A stretch of DNA of 64,000 nucleotides from contig QGVH01000001.1 of the NCBI GenBank assembly GCA_003242735.1, forward strand, positions 124,001-188,000, read 5' to 3'. Source of the stretch: a bacterium. Its GTDB lineage: Bacteria; Gemmatimonadota; Gemmatimonadetes; Longimicrobiales; RSA9. A program made the translations under genes and the position numbers. How positions within the stretch are numbered: position 1 is the stretch's first letter; every line of letters starts with the position of its first letter. The notes below the pieces were generated by a model. It searched no databases. It was not told the origin of the DNA and was given only the letters and a program-made list of their open reading frames with translations. Positions 26,060 to 34,996 of the stretch are shown one piece after another.

Positions 26060-26491
26060 GGATCCAAGACGAGCGGGGCCGGTGCGCTGGCCGCGCACAT
26101 CCGGCGGTTCCGGCCCAGACTATCCGTGGGCACTTCGAGCGAGCAGCACGTTCATTCCTCGTGGAATCGCGGCGCTTTCCAGCAACATTCGTGCAGGAAC
26201 GGCGCATCCGATTCCGGTGCGCTCGGATACGGCGTTTCGACTCTCGGCCACGGAGCGGCGAAACGCGCACTGCGGCATGGAGCCGACACTTTGCGCCGAC
26301 GATTGATGCACGGCTAGAACACTGCTCGGCCGGCGCGGAGCCATGGAGAGGGCCTGAGTAGCCCCGTCAGAATGCAGGATCGGGCCTTGCCCGGCGCGGC
26401 ATCGATCTTGAATCGGGCCGCAGCTCGTCGCGCGGCGCATGGACATGCCGCAACACCGACAGCAACCGTTCGGGGGGACGCGAGATCAGCG
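26060..26491. other. Divergent intergenic region
   Basis: No gene. On the minus strand TGCAC-GAATG-TTGC at 26182-26195 matches sigma-54 at eight of nine positions (first G of the pair is T) and would start transcription near 26170, 111 bases before the receiver/GGDEF gene. Upstream of it GCGTTTCG (26232-26239) and CGAAACGC (26259-26266) form an inverted repeat that shares TTTCG/CGAAA with the palindrome at 16860. On the plus strand GGCTA-GAACA-CTGC (26312-26325) is a weak candidate for the genes from 26492. Confidence 0.4.
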
Positions 26492-26800
26492 ATGCTTTGC
26501 GGGAACTGCCAGGCACTGGTGCGCGAGCTCACGGGCCAGTCCGCGCCGCAGACGTGGCTGAAGAAGGCCGTACCGGCGGGGCTGGAACCGTTGCGCATGT
26601 TCCTCTGTGAGCAGTGTCTCGCGTTGCTTCCCGCGGCCGACTCGACCGATCTCCTGCTTCGAACCCTGTCGCGGCTGGCGCGGTTCGGGCTCGGGGCTCA
26701 AACCCGGCCGCTCCTGACGGCGGGCAAGGGGAGCGCCGAGTCAGCGAACGCCTCGCGGCGGGGCATGCCGAAGGCGAAAGGGACGGGCTTCCAGGAGTAG
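26492..26800 (+). CDS. Small protein with two CxxC pairs, function unknown
   Basis: A 102-residue protein starting MLCGNCQALV. It has two CxxC pairs, CGNC at residues 3-6 and CEQC near residue 38, spaced as in a small zinc ribbon, followed by a helix (TDLLLRTLSRLARFGLG) and a basic, poorly ordered tail. Nothing identifies a substrate. It ends nine bases before the Wza-like gene and its last codons carry that gene's ribosome site (AGGAG), so the two look like one operon. The longer frame from 26372 is rejected because the added 40 residues are Ala/Arg repeats. It could be a zinc-binding regulator or an assembly factor. Confidence 0.55.
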   Translation: MLCGNCQALVRELTGQSAPQTWLKKAVPAGLEPLRMFLCEQCLALLPAADSTDLLLRTLSRLARFGLGAQTRPLLTAGKGSAESANASRRGMPKAKGTGFQE

Positions 26801-26809
26801 TGTAGAGCC

Positions 26810-27619
26810 ATGATCGGAACCAGTGCCACGCGAGGTGTCCTCCTCGCAGCGCTCGTGCTGGCGGCGGCGCCGGGCGCCGTGTTGTCTCAGAACGTGCAAG
26901 TGGCCGCCTCGAGGCGAACCGCGGCGTGGGACCCCGCACAACTCCACATGAGCCGCGAGTCGCTCGAGGAGTTGCTCGCGCGCTATGAACAGGCCACCCG
27001 TTCCACGGCGTACAGCGACGAGCTGCGCGCTCGGGCTCGCTATGAGGCGGCGCTGATCCGGATGCGGCTGGAAGAGGGCGACTTCCAGGTCGGCGACCAG
27101 ATTCAGCTCTCCGTGGAGGGGCACGAAGAGCTCACCAAGACCTTCCAGGTGGCGCCGGGACGGGTGCTGATCCTGCCGGTCATTGGCGAGATCCCGCTCA
27201 GGGGCGTGCTCCGCTCGGAGCTGGAGGAACACCTGAGGAAGAGTCTGGCGCGCTACATCGTCGAGCCGAGGGTCCACGCCACGTCCACGATCCGGATCTC
27301 GATCCTCGGGCAGGTCAACCAGCCGGGTTTCTACACTGTGCCGAGCGAGATGCTGCTGACCGAGGCGCTCATGTTGGCCGGTGGTCCAGCGCAGAACGCG
27401 GAGCTGACGAAGATCTATATAGAGCGCGGCAATGATCGCATCTGGGGTGGGGAAGCGCTCCAGGCGGCCATCATCGAGGGGCGGACGCTGGACCAGCTCA
27501 ACCTCCGCGCGGGCGACCGCATCATCGTGCCCGGCAACAACCAGAACAGGTGGAACACGATCCGGGACGTGCTGTTCGTGCTCCCCCCGGTGGTCGCTCT
27601 GCTCACCGTGATCTTCTGA
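26810..27619 (+). CDS. Polysaccharide export protein (Wza-like, Poly_export/SLBB)
   Basis: A 269-residue exported protein. Signal peptide at residues 1-26 (VLLAALVLAAAPGAVLSQ) without a lipobox Cys. The Poly_export domain begins FQVGDQIQLSVEGHEEL, with PVIGEIPLRGVLRSELEEHL, and is followed by an SLBB-like beta-grasp domain (ISILGQVNQPGFYTVPSE, GGPAQNAELTKIYIERG). The last 16 residues are hydrophobic (VLPPVVALLTVIF), as in the helix that crosses the outer membrane in Wza. It is shorter than E. coli Wza (about 380). It would form the outer-membrane channel that works with the BY-kinase at 22647. AGGAG lies 15 bases ahead of ATG 26810. Confidence 0.9.
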   Translation: MIGTSATRGVLLAALVLAAAPGAVLSQNVQVAASRRTAAWDPAQLHMSRESLEELLARYEQATRSTAYSDELRARARYEAALIRMRLEEGDFQVGDQIQLSVEGHEELTKTFQVAPGRVLILPVIGEIPLRGVLRSELEEHLRKSLARYIVEPRVHATSTIRISILGQVNQPGFYTVPSEMLLTEALMLAGGPAQNAELTKIYIERGNDRIWGGEALQAAIIEGRTLDQLNLRAGDRIIVPGNNQNRWNTIRDVLFVLPPVVALLTVIF

Positions 27620-27731
27620 GCGGGATTCCGCGTCCTCGCGGAGGGCTCCGGGACACGACACGCGGAGCAGCCCGGTGGCCTACCCCCGCGAGGGCCACGA
27701 GGCCCGAATCCGACGCTGGTCCGTTCAACCG

Positions 27732-28823
27732 ATGGTCCGCATTCTCCACGTGGCGGGCGCCCGCCCGAACTTCATGAAGATCGCGCCCCTCATGGAGGCG
27801 TTCCGTCCCCACGCCTGCGTCGAGCAGGTGCTGGTGCACACGGGGCAGCATTACGACGACGCGTTGTCGCGCGTTTTCTTCGACGATCTGGGGATCCCGA
27901 GACCCGACGTGGACCTCGGCGTCGGCTCCGGCTCGCACGCGGTGCAGACCGCGCGCGTGATGCTGGCGTTCGAGCCCGTCTGCCTGGAATTCCGGCCCGA
28001 CCTCGTGGTGGTCGTCGGCGATGTGAACTCCACGGTCGCGTGCGCCCTGGTCGCCGCGAAGCTGGGCATCCGGGTGGCACACGTGGAGGCGGGGCTACGG
28101 TCGTTCGACTGGTCGATGCCCGAAGAGATCAACCGCGTGGTCACCGATCGGCTCTCGGATCTCCTGTTCACGACGGAGCCCAGCGCGAACGAGAACCTGC
28201 GGCGCGAGGGCGTGCCGGAAGAGCGGATCCACTTCGTCGGCAACGTGATGATCGACACGTTGCTGCGACACCGCGACAGGGCCCGTTCACTGGCCATGCC
28301 TGAACGCCTCGGGGTCGACGCCGGACGCTACGCTCTCGTCACGCTGCACCGGCCGGGCAACGTGGACTCGCCGGAGACGTTGGCGCCGATCGTCGAAGGC
28401 CTCGAACGCGTCGCGGCGCACGTACCCGTGCTGTTTCCCGTGCACCCGCGGACGCGGCCGAACCTCGAGGCGGTCCTGGCCGGCCGGCCGCATCGGCTTC
28501 GGCTGCTGGACCCGCTGGGGTACCTCCAGTTCCTCGGCCTGCTCGCGGATGCAGGCGTGGTCATCACCGATTCCGGGGGGATCCAGGAGGAGACGACCGT
28601 CTTGGGCGTCCCTTGCCTGACCGTGCGTCCGAACACGGAACGGCCGATCACCATCGAGCGCGGGACCAACCGGCTGATCCGGCCGGAGCCCGAGGCGATC
28701 GCCCAGGCGGCGCTCGCAGCGCTCGCGAACGGGAGAGCGCGAGGGCACCCCCTGCCGGATCTGTGGGATGGGAAAGCCGCGGAGCGCATCGCGTCCATTG
28801 TGGTGGAGCGGCTCCGCCGGTGA
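27732..28823 (+). CDS. wecB: UDP-N-acetylglucosamine 2-epimerase, non-hydrolysing
   Basis: A 363-residue cytoplasmic enzyme converting UDP-GlcNAc to UDP-ManNAc, a precursor of ManNAc/ManNAcA residues. Family motifs: HVAGARPNFMKIAPL near the start, VHTGQHYDDALS, VVVVGDVNSTVACAL, HVEAGLRSFDWSMPEEINRV, GNVMIDTL, LVTLHRPGNVD, and the donor-binding ITDSGGIQEETTVLG. Length equals the family norm. ATG 27732 gives MVRILHVAG, the usual start; a longer frame from 27675 is not needed. It lies 112 bases after the export gene on the same strand and ends near a weak hairpin (28896-28922). Confidence 0.95.
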   Translation: MVRILHVAGARPNFMKIAPLMEAFRPHACVEQVLVHTGQHYDDALSRVFFDDLGIPRPDVDLGVGSGSHAVQTARVMLAFEPVCLEFRPDLVVVVGDVNSTVACALVAAKLGIRVAHVEAGLRSFDWSMPEEINRVVTDRLSDLLFTTEPSANENLRREGVPEERIHFVGNVMIDTLLRHRDRARSLAMPERLGVDAGRYALVTLHRPGNVDSPETLAPIVEGLERVAAHVPVLFPVHPRTRPNLEAVLAGRPHRLRLLDPLGYLQFLGLLADAGVVITDSGGIQEETTVLGVPCLTVRPNTERPITIERGTNRLIRPEPEAIAQAALAALANGRARGHPLPDLWDGKAAERIASIVVERLRR

Positions 28824-28895
28824 AGGCCGGGCCGTAGCGGCGCTACTGGGGGATGGCCCCCCGCGAGGCCGGTCGGCTCTGCTGCGGCGCCCGCG

Positions 28896-28922
28896 CCCCG
28901 GCGACCGCCGCGCCTGCCGGGG
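28896..28922. terminator. Possible terminator hairpin between convergent genes
   Basis: CCCCGGC (28896-28902) pairs with GCCGGGG (28916-28922) around a 13-base loop in the 108-base gap between the epimerase and the GT4 gene. No T-run. Confidence 0.4.
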
Positions 28923-28931
28923 ACCGGTCTG

Positions 28932-30071
28932 TCACGCGCGCGGCCGCAACAAGCTCCGGTAGATCGCCTCGTACCGGCGGAGCCACGGCTCCATCGAGAA
29001 GCGCCGCCGCAACCTCTCCTGCGCTCCGCGCGCCCGCGCGGCCGCCGCCTCCGGCATCGCGAACACGGCCCGGATGGCTGCCGCAAGCGTGTCTGGCGCC
29101 TCTGACGGAACGAGGAGCGCCTCGTCCTCACCCACGACGTCGGGCACGCCGCCAACCGCGGTCGCGACGATCGGCACACCGGCCGCCATCGCCTCGAACA
29201 GCACGATCGGCGTGCCCTCGGTGCGTGAGCTGAGGACCACCACGTCGAACCCGGGGAACAGTCGCCCCGCATCGGGAACGAGGCCGTGCCAGCGGATACG
29301 CTCGGCGAGGCCGAGCTCCGAGGCACGCCGCTCCAGCACCGGCTGTTCCGGGCCCGTGCCAACGAAGGAGGCGACGAACGGCACGTCGCGCAGTCGGCCG
29401 AGCGCCTCCAACAGAACGTCCGCCCCCTTCTCGCGACTCAGGCGGCCGACCCAACCGATGTGGAAGACGCCCGGCGGAACGCCGAGCGCCTGCCGCGCCG
29501 CTCCCGCCCCTTCGACCGGACGATCCCCCGCCCATGCGTTGGGCACGACGTGCAGCCGCTCCCGCCGCACCCCCCCACGGGCGAGGGCCTCTCCCAGGGG
29601 ACGGGATACCGCGATCACGGCATCGAACCGACGGAACGCACGTCGCTGGAGCCACTCGTACAACCGGTTCTTCGCATCGCCGCCCGTGAAGCCGTGGACC
29701 GTCGTGACGACCGGGATGCCCAGTGACCTGGCGACCCCCGCATCCAGGACGTCCACCCTGTACCCGTGCGTGTGCACGATCGCCGGCCGGCGGGCCCGAC
29801 AGATCGCCGCCACCTCACGCCGCTCGCGCAGGTACGCGCGCGGGCCGACGCGAATGGGGGTGACACCGACTCCGACCTCCTGCAAGGGGCGCAAGAAGGG
29901 ATGGTCATCCGCGCCCCGGTCCAGGACGGCGGCGACATGGACATCGTGCCCGGCCCGGTGTTGCCCGATCGCCAGGGCGTGGACCACACGTTCGAGCCCG
30001 CCAACAGGGCTCGGGGCGAGCACGTGCAGAATGGATAGCGGCGCTCCGGAGAGTTCGGGATCGCGTTGCAC
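28932..30071 (-). CDS. Glycosyltransferase family 4
   Basis: A GT-B glycosyltransferase of about 379 residues. N-terminal: LSILHVLAPSPVGGLERVVHAL, VVTTVHGFTGGD. C-terminal: VVPNAWAGD, WVGRLSREKGADVLLEAL and the donor-binding SSRTEGTPIVLFEAMAAGVPIVATAVGG with E-x7-E. It is a single-gene unit divergent from the GT39 gene at 30456. The start is uncertain. GTG 30071 is the nearest standard start, but a sigma-54-like element at 30086-30099 would begin transcription near 30074; GGAG at 30044-30047 followed by a non-standard ATT (30032) or CTG (30029) would give the usual short N-terminus. Confidence 0.85.
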   Translation of the reverse strand: MQRDPELSGAPLSILHVLAPSPVGGLERVVHALAIGQHRAGHDVHVAAVLDRGADDHPFLRPLQEVGVGVTPIRVGPRAYLRERREVAAICRARRPAIVHTHGYRVDVLDAGVARSLGIPVVTTVHGFTGGDAKNRLYEWLQRRAFRRFDAVIAVSRPLGEALARGGVRRERLHVVPNAWAGDRPVEGAGAARQALGVPPGVFHIGWVGRLSREKGADVLLEALGRLRDVPFVASFVGTGPEQPVLERRASELGLAERIRWHGLVPDAGRLFPGFDVVVLSSRTEGTPIVLFEAMAAGVPIVATAVGGVPDVVGEDEALLVPSEAPDTLAAAIRAVFAMPEAAAARARGAQERLRRRFSMEPWLRRYEAIYRSLLRPRA

Positions 30072-30085
30072 GTGCCGGTGAGGGT

Positions 30086-30099
30086 GCAAAGCGAGTACC
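30086..30099 (-). promoter_or_regulatory. Sigma-54-like promoter, one mismatch
   Basis: Minus strand GGTAC-TCGCT-TTGC, preceded by T and followed by A, matches eight of nine fixed positions and the flanking bases. It would start transcription near 30074, only three bases before GTG 30071, so either the translation start lies further in or the match is accidental. Confidence 0.4.
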
Positions 30100-30319
30100 A
30101 CACTCGGTCTTCGCGTGAGCGCTTCAGCCGACCGCGATGGTCCACGACGGGCCGGGCCGACGCGTTGCGTCGATGCCACAGAGCCGCAGCACCGGCCACA
30201 ACAATGCGCCGGGCGCGGCCAACGCTCTTGCCCGCAGACGAAACGTCCGCTGCCGCCCAGGAGATCGAGCCGTCGGTGCACGGACCTTGCACGATCCTCG
30301 GTGGCCTCGGCTCGACAGC

Positions 30320-30334
30320 TGGCTCAGTCGTTGC
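30320..30334 (+). promoter_or_regulatory. Sigma-54-like promoter, one mismatch
   Basis: TGGCTC-AGTCG-TTGC keeps the T, GG, C, C and TTGC of the consensus with correct spacing (eight of nine core bases). The predicted start is near 30346, 110 bases before ATG 30456. A second element 43 bases upstream, TGCAC-GGACC-TTGC (30277-30290), also has eight of nine but lacks the first G. Confidence 0.5.
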
Positions 30335-30455
30335 CCTCGGGCGCTTGTTTCAGCCGCAGCCGACGACACGGGAGCGGTCGCCGGGCGCCGGATCCGGACC
30401 CGGAGATCGGCCTGGCGTTGCGATCGGCATCATCAAGGAATCAGGAAGCCTGCCA

Positions 30456-32165
30456 ATGGGATCGACCGTCCGGACCGCCGTGCGCGGAGGCCGCGCGTCC
30501 TCCCGTCCTGGTCCGGGTTCCGACCGCCGCGCTCATGCCAGCCGTAGCTCGCTCCTATGGGATGTTGCGGCCCTATCCGCCGTCGCGCTGGTCGTCCGCC
30601 TGATCCAGCTGGATCACACAGCCCAGATCGACGAGCTGAATCACGTCCTGGCGGCGCGCTCCCTCCTCGAGAACGGCACGCTGCAGATCGGCACCGACGG
30701 CGGGCTGTACGCCCGGGCCTGGGGCTTCACGTACGTCGTGGCCCTGGCGTTCCGGCTCCTCGGCGAGAGCCTGGTCGTAGCCAGGATTCCGGCGCTCCTC
30801 GCCGGCACCGCCCTCGTCGTCGTCCTCTTCGCATGGGTGCGATCCGTTGCCGGGCGCGGGGCGGCCTGGCTCGCGGCGCTGTTCCTGTGCTTCGACCCGA
30901 CGGCGATCTTCCTCTCCCAGTTCACGCGCTTCTACACGATCCACGCCCTGCTCTTCCTGCTGGGCGCGATCGCGGTCTTCGACCTCTGCACGCGGCCCTC
31001 ATCCCCTCGCCGGCGCATCGCCCTCGCGTTCGGAGCGGTCGGCGCGTTCGCGCTGGCCTATCACCTCCAGGTCACGACGGTGATCGGGATGGCGGGGGTC
31101 GCGGTGGGCGCCTGCATGCTGCTCATCCGTCGGGAGGTCGCCGAGGCCATCGCGGCGCGGTGGCGGTGGTGGCTGCCCGCTCTCTTGCTCCTGTCGTTGC
31201 CGGCGGCGTTCGCCGCCAGCCGCTTGCTGCCCCTCTACCTCGGCTCCTTCAGATACGCAGACGCATGGGCTGCGGGATTCGTGGACGACCCGCTCTACTA
31301 CCTCCGCATGCAGCTCGAGTGGTACCCCACGCTGTGGTCGCTCCTGCCCATTGTGTTCGTCGTCGCCGTCCGCCGCCAGCCGACGTTCGCGTTGTTCGCC
31401 GCCGCGGTGTTCCTGGTGGCCTTCTCGATCCATTCGCTCGCCGCGTGGAAAAACCCCCGCTTCGTCTTCTATGCGATGCCGTTCCTTTTCGCACTGTCCG
31501 GCATCGCGGCAGCCTCCGCGCTGCGTTGGATCGGCCGCCAGGCAACGGCGGCATGCCGCCGCATCGCGTGGCCGGTGGATGGAACCCGGCTCGCCAGCCC
31601 GGCGGCCATTGTCGCCGTCGTGGGCACGGTCGGCTACGTGATCGCTGCCAACAGTGCCTACCGCCTGACGGCCAAGATGCTCACCGTCGCCGACGCGGAT
31701 TGGAGTTCCCCGATCCTGTACCGTGGCGAGCCAGACTGGGCCGCCGCGGTGGAAGCCCTGAGGAGCGTTGCGGACAGCTCGGGACTGATCGTGGCATCTG
31801 CCGACCTCAAGGCCCTCTACTACTTCGGCCGGCTCGACGTGATCCTGTCCGCGAACGAGCTCGGGAGCGCGTTTGCCATGCAACCGGATTTCTCGGTCTC
31901 AGAGAAGCTGCGGCGGCCGGTCATCCGCCAACCGGAGTCCGTGGCGCGCCTCATCGAGTGCAGCCCGAGCGGTCTCGTCCTCGTCGAGAACAAGCATCTC
32001 GGTCAGACTTGGGCCGTTCCCCCGGAAACCGCCGACTATCTCCGGAACCACACCGAGGTCGTTCCGCTTCCTGCGGCGCTGCGACTGACCGCGTTCCGGT
32101 GGCGGAACCCCGCACACTCCGAGGCCGCCTGTCCCGCCGGCGTCACTCCAGTCCTCGCTCCTTAG
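30456..32165 (+). CDS. GT39/PMT-like integral-membrane glycosyltransferase
   Basis: A 569-residue protein with about 11 membrane helices. The first helix is followed by LDHTAQIDELNHVLAARSLLENG, whose D-E pair sits where GT39-type enzymes have their catalytic acids, and by a second Asp in CFDPTAIFLSQFTRFYT. A soluble C-terminal domain of about 150 residues follows the last helix. It should transfer a lipid-linked sugar in the periplasm. ATG 30456 has AGGAAG eight bases ahead; the frame is open for 130 more codons upstream, but that part covers the opposite gene's promoter and has no homology. The flippase gene follows after 23 bases, so the two are one operon. Confidence 0.86.
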   Translation: MGSTVRTAVRGGRASSRPGPGSDRRAHASRSSLLWDVAALSAVALVVRLIQLDHTAQIDELNHVLAARSLLENGTLQIGTDGGLYARAWGFTYVVALAFRLLGESLVVARIPALLAGTALVVVLFAWVRSVAGRGAAWLAALFLCFDPTAIFLSQFTRFYTIHALLFLLGAIAVFDLCTRPSSPRRRIALAFGAVGAFALAYHLQVTTVIGMAGVAVGACMLLIRREVAEAIAARWRWWLPALLLLSLPAAFAASRLLPLYLGSFRYADAWAAGFVDDPLYYLRMQLEWYPTLWSLLPIVFVVAVRRQPTFALFAAAVFLVAFSIHSLAAWKNPRFVFYAMPFLFALSGIAAASALRWIGRQATAACRRIAWPVDGTRLASPAAIVAVVGTVGYVIAANSAYRLTAKMLTVADADWSSPILYRGEPDWAAAVEALRSVADSSGLIVASADLKALYYFGRLDVILSANELGSAFAMQPDFSVSEKLRRPVIRQPESVARLIECSPSGLVLVENKHLGQTWAVPPETADYLRNHTEVVPLPAALRLTAFRWRNPAHSEAACPAGVTPVLAP

Positions 32166-32188
32166 AAACGACGCGGCAGGCGCCCCTC

Positions 32189-33667
32189 ATGTCCTTGAAG
32201 CAGCGCACCGTCGCTGGCATCGCCTGGAGCACGGCCGCCCGTATCATCCAGCAGGCGATCCAGTTCACACTCTCGGTCGTTCTCGCCCGCCTGCTCGTCC
32301 CGGAGGACTTCGGTCTCGTCGGCATGGTGTCGGTCTTCCTCGGATTCGCCGCACTGTTCGGCGAGTTCGGGTTCGGCGCCGCCCTGGTGTATCGGCCCGA
32401 CCTGCAGCCGATCCACTCGGTCAGCGTCTTTTGGTTCAACGTCGCTGCGGGCGTGGTGATCGCGATGCTCTTCTGGATCGGCGCGCCCCACATCGCCCGA
32501 TTCTACAATGCTCCGGCTCTCGAGCCGATCACGCAGGCTGTCGGGCTGAACTTCGTACTGAGCGCGGCGAGCATCGTACCTCTCGCGCTCCTCCGCAGGA
32601 GCATGTCCTTCAACCGGATCGCGGTGCTCAACGTCGCCGCGACGCTGATCGCGGGCTCCGTGGCGATCCTTTTCGCCTACATGGGGTTCGGCCCGTGGGC
32701 CATCGTCGCACAGGGACTCGTCTCCGCCGCGGCGACGAGCCTGCTCGCCCTCGCGTTCGCCGACTGGCGGCCGAGCTTGCAGTTCTCGGCAGCCGCCGTC
32801 CGCGAGCTGATCGGCTACAGCAGCAACTTGGTCGGGTTCGGGGTCGTGAACTACTGGGCGCGCAACGCCGACCAGCTGCTCATCGGCAAGTTCCTCGGAT
32901 CGTTCTCCCTCGGTGTCTACAGCCGGGCGTACACCCTGATGCTGCTGCCCATCAGCGAGGTGATCTCCGTGCTCGGCAACGTCATGTTCCCCGCGCTGTC
33001 CTCCATCCAGCAGGACAAGGCACGCGTGAAGAGCATCTACCTGCGCGCCATGCCGGTGATCGGCCTGATCGCCTTCCCGATGATGCTCGGTCTCCTCGTC
33101 GTGGCGGAGCCCTTCGTCCTGACGTTGTTCGGCGAACGATGGATCGCGGTCGCGCCGCTGTTGCGCATCCTGTGCATCGTCGGCGTCATCCAATCCATGT
33201 GCAGTCCCACGGGCTGGATCTATACGTCCCAGGGGAGGACGGACTGGATGTTCCGGTGGGGGATCGGTGGGTCCGGGACGTTGATCCTGGGTATCGTCGT
33301 CGGCGTCCTGCAGGGGACTGCGCAGGCGGTCGCCTTGTGCTATCTCCTGGCCAACGTGTTGATCTGCTACCCGTGCATCGCGATCCCCGGCCGGCTCATC
33401 GGTCTGCGGTTCTCGGAGGTCGCGCGGGCGGTCCGCGGCCCGCTCGCCTGTGCCATTCTCATGGCCGTCGTCGTCTGGGGTGCCGGGCGGCTGCTCCCCA
33501 CGAGCTGGCCGCCCGTCGCCAGGCTCGCCTCCCTGGTCGCGCTCGGCGTCGTGAGCTACAGCGCCTTGGTCCTCGGAGCGAGGCTCGCTGTCGTCGCCGA
33601 GCTGCGCGACCTGCTGGAGTCGCTACGGCAGGGGCGGCGCACGCTCCGGGCGCAGGTGGCGCGGTGA
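32189..33667 (+). CDS. Oligosaccharide flippase (Wzx / polysaccharide transport, MATE-like)
   Basis: A 492-residue inner-membrane protein with about 12-14 helices. It starts MSLKQRTVAGIAWS and has the MOP-superfamily N-terminal pattern FTLSVVLARLLVPEDFGLVGMVSVFLG, which is typical of Wzx/WzxC-type lipopolysaccharide and exopolysaccharide flippases. NADQLLIGKFLG and YSRAYTLMLLPI are also usual for this family. It would turn undecaprenyl-linked repeat units to the periplasm for the ligase/polymerase-like protein at 2970. ATG 32189 follows the GT39 gene by 23 bases; the same frame is open for over 500 codons upstream but that is antisense or shadow reading through the GT39 gene. Confidence 0.92.
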   Translation: MSLKQRTVAGIAWSTAARIIQQAIQFTLSVVLARLLVPEDFGLVGMVSVFLGFAALFGEFGFGAALVYRPDLQPIHSVSVFWFNVAAGVVIAMLFWIGAPHIARFYNAPALEPITQAVGLNFVLSAASIVPLALLRRSMSFNRIAVLNVAATLIAGSVAILFAYMGFGPWAIVAQGLVSAAATSLLALAFADWRPSLQFSAAAVRELIGYSSNLVGFGVVNYWARNADQLLIGKFLGSFSLGVYSRAYTLMLLPISEVISVLGNVMFPALSSIQQDKARVKSIYLRAMPVIGLIAFPMMLGLLVVAEPFVLTLFGERWIAVAPLLRILCIVGVIQSMCSPTGWIYTSQGRTDWMFRWGIGGSGTLILGIVVGVLQGTAQAVALCYLLANVLICYPCIAIPGRLIGLRFSEVARAVRGPLACAILMAVVVWGAGRLLPTSWPPVARLASLVALGVVSYSALVLGARLAVVAELRDLLESLRQGRRTLRAQVAR

Positions 33668-33774
33668 AGGCGAACGTGAGTGTACAGCCCTGGGCCCGGG
33701 CTTCTGGCCGGAGATCCGTGCGAGGCCGCCCTGGGGACGCCGGCGCGTGGCGCCACGAACGGTCGACGGGCGTC

Positions 33775-34947
33775 TCAGCGCTGCCGCGAGCCGTTCGTCG
33801 CGACCTGATCATAGAGATCGCTCAGGCTTGCCGCACACCTGCGCACATCGAACTTCTCCCGGATGTGCTTGCTGAGGAGTAGGCCATCCGCGGTGATCCG
33901 CGACGGCTCCTCAGCATAAGCCATCAAGCGATCCGCGATCGCCTGCCCCGACCGCTCCGGGACCAGCATGTGCGCGTGCTCTCCGTAAATGAACGGAATG
34001 TCCGAGTGCAACGTCGAGATCACGGGCATTCCCGTAGCCATCATCTGTTGGATCACGAACGGGGTGCCCTCGGCGTCGCCATCGCTCGCCGTGACACTCG
34101 GCGCCACGAAAACGTGGCATCGGAGGGCGAGGCGTACGAGATCCTCGAACGCGAGCCAGGAATGGTGTTGCGTCACTGCCTCCAGGCCGTGCCGACGGAT
34201 GAGGCGGAACACCTCCTCCTTCGTGGCTGCGTCACCCGGTCTCCGGGCCGCATCACCCACCAGGTGGAGCTCGATGCGGATCCCGCGGCCATGCAGCACG
34301 CCGGCTGCGTCCAGTAGGTAGGGAATTCCCTTCTTCTCCCGGAACGTACCCGCGAATAGGATCCGTAGCGGCTCATCACCGCGCCGAGTGCGGGGCACGC
34401 TCGGGAAGCTGGACGGGTCGATGCCCAGTGGGTGGATGGCGATCTTGTCGGGAGGACAGCCGATCTGCACCAACCCCTCGGCCATTTTCGGACCGAGCGC
34501 GAGGACGCGCGCGCATTGCTCGAACATGCGTCCATACGCGTCCACCCACTCCGGCTCCCTGCCCAGGAGGTACAGGTCCGCGCCGTAGAAGCTCACGATC
34601 CACGGTACATCCAGGATCGCTCGGAGCTGGCTGTCCCATCGGGCCACGTACCCGAAGTGCGAGTGCAGCAGTTTCGGATCGTAGCTCCGCAGCATCCGCA
34701 CATCGCGAGGGTACATCCTTCCGGGTACGAGTTTCCGCCACGCACGTGCCGGGATCGAGCCGCTCACCGTGATGGCGGTCAGTTCCGGAAACTCTCCTCG
34801 GTTCTGCAAGCGGTCGGCAAGGACGACAGGGTCGTGGCGCTGTACGTTCCGCAGATGATCGTACAGCCAGTTCATCGTCCTGCCCACGAAGGTATCACAA
34901 CGCTGTAGGACGACAGGCCTTGCCTCTGGTCCTGCGGATTTCGTCAT
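33775..34947 (-). CDS. Glycosyltransferase family 4
   Basis: A 390-residue GT-B enzyme similar to colanic-acid-type transferases. N-terminal: RPVVLQRCDTFVGRTMNWLYDHL, LLHSHFGYVARWD, IVSFYGADLYLL. C-terminal: IHPLGIDPSSFP, ILFAGTFREKKGIPYLLDA, and VAPSVTASDGDAEGTPFVIQQMMATGMPVI, where the usual second Glu of E-x7-E is replaced by Gln (E-G-T-P-x-x-x-x-Q). HSHFG and YGAD are typical of WcaL-like proteins. ATG 34947 is chosen from several; the frame to 35061 overlaps the next gene. It ends 108 bases from the convergent flippase gene and is the last gene of the minus-strand run from 40194. Confidence 0.88.
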   Translation of the reverse strand: MTKSAGPEARPVVLQRCDTFVGRTMNWLYDHLRNVQRHDPVVLADRLQNRGEFPELTAITVSGSIPARAWRKLVPGRMYPRDVRMLRSYDPKLLHSHFGYVARWDSQLRAILDVPWIVSFYGADLYLLGREPEWVDAYGRMFEQCARVLALGPKMAEGLVQIGCPPDKIAIHPLGIDPSSFPSVPRTRRGDEPLRILFAGTFREKKGIPYLLDAAGVLHGRGIRIELHLVGDAARRPGDAATKEEVFRLIRRHGLEAVTQHHSWLAFEDLVRLALRCHVFVAPSVTASDGDAEGTPFVIQQMMATGMPVISTLHSDIPFIYGEHAHMLVPERSGQAIADRLMAYAEEPSRITADGLLLSKHIREKFDVRRCAASLSDLYDQVATNGSRQR

Positions 34948-34996
34948 TGTCGATCTCGGGTGCAGAAAGGACCGGTCCGCCCGCAACGCGTGGCAA

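Noticed and set aside
30557-32188. Long plus-strand frame preceding the flippase
   Set aside because: It is a shifted reading of the GT39 gene; the flippase starts at 32189.
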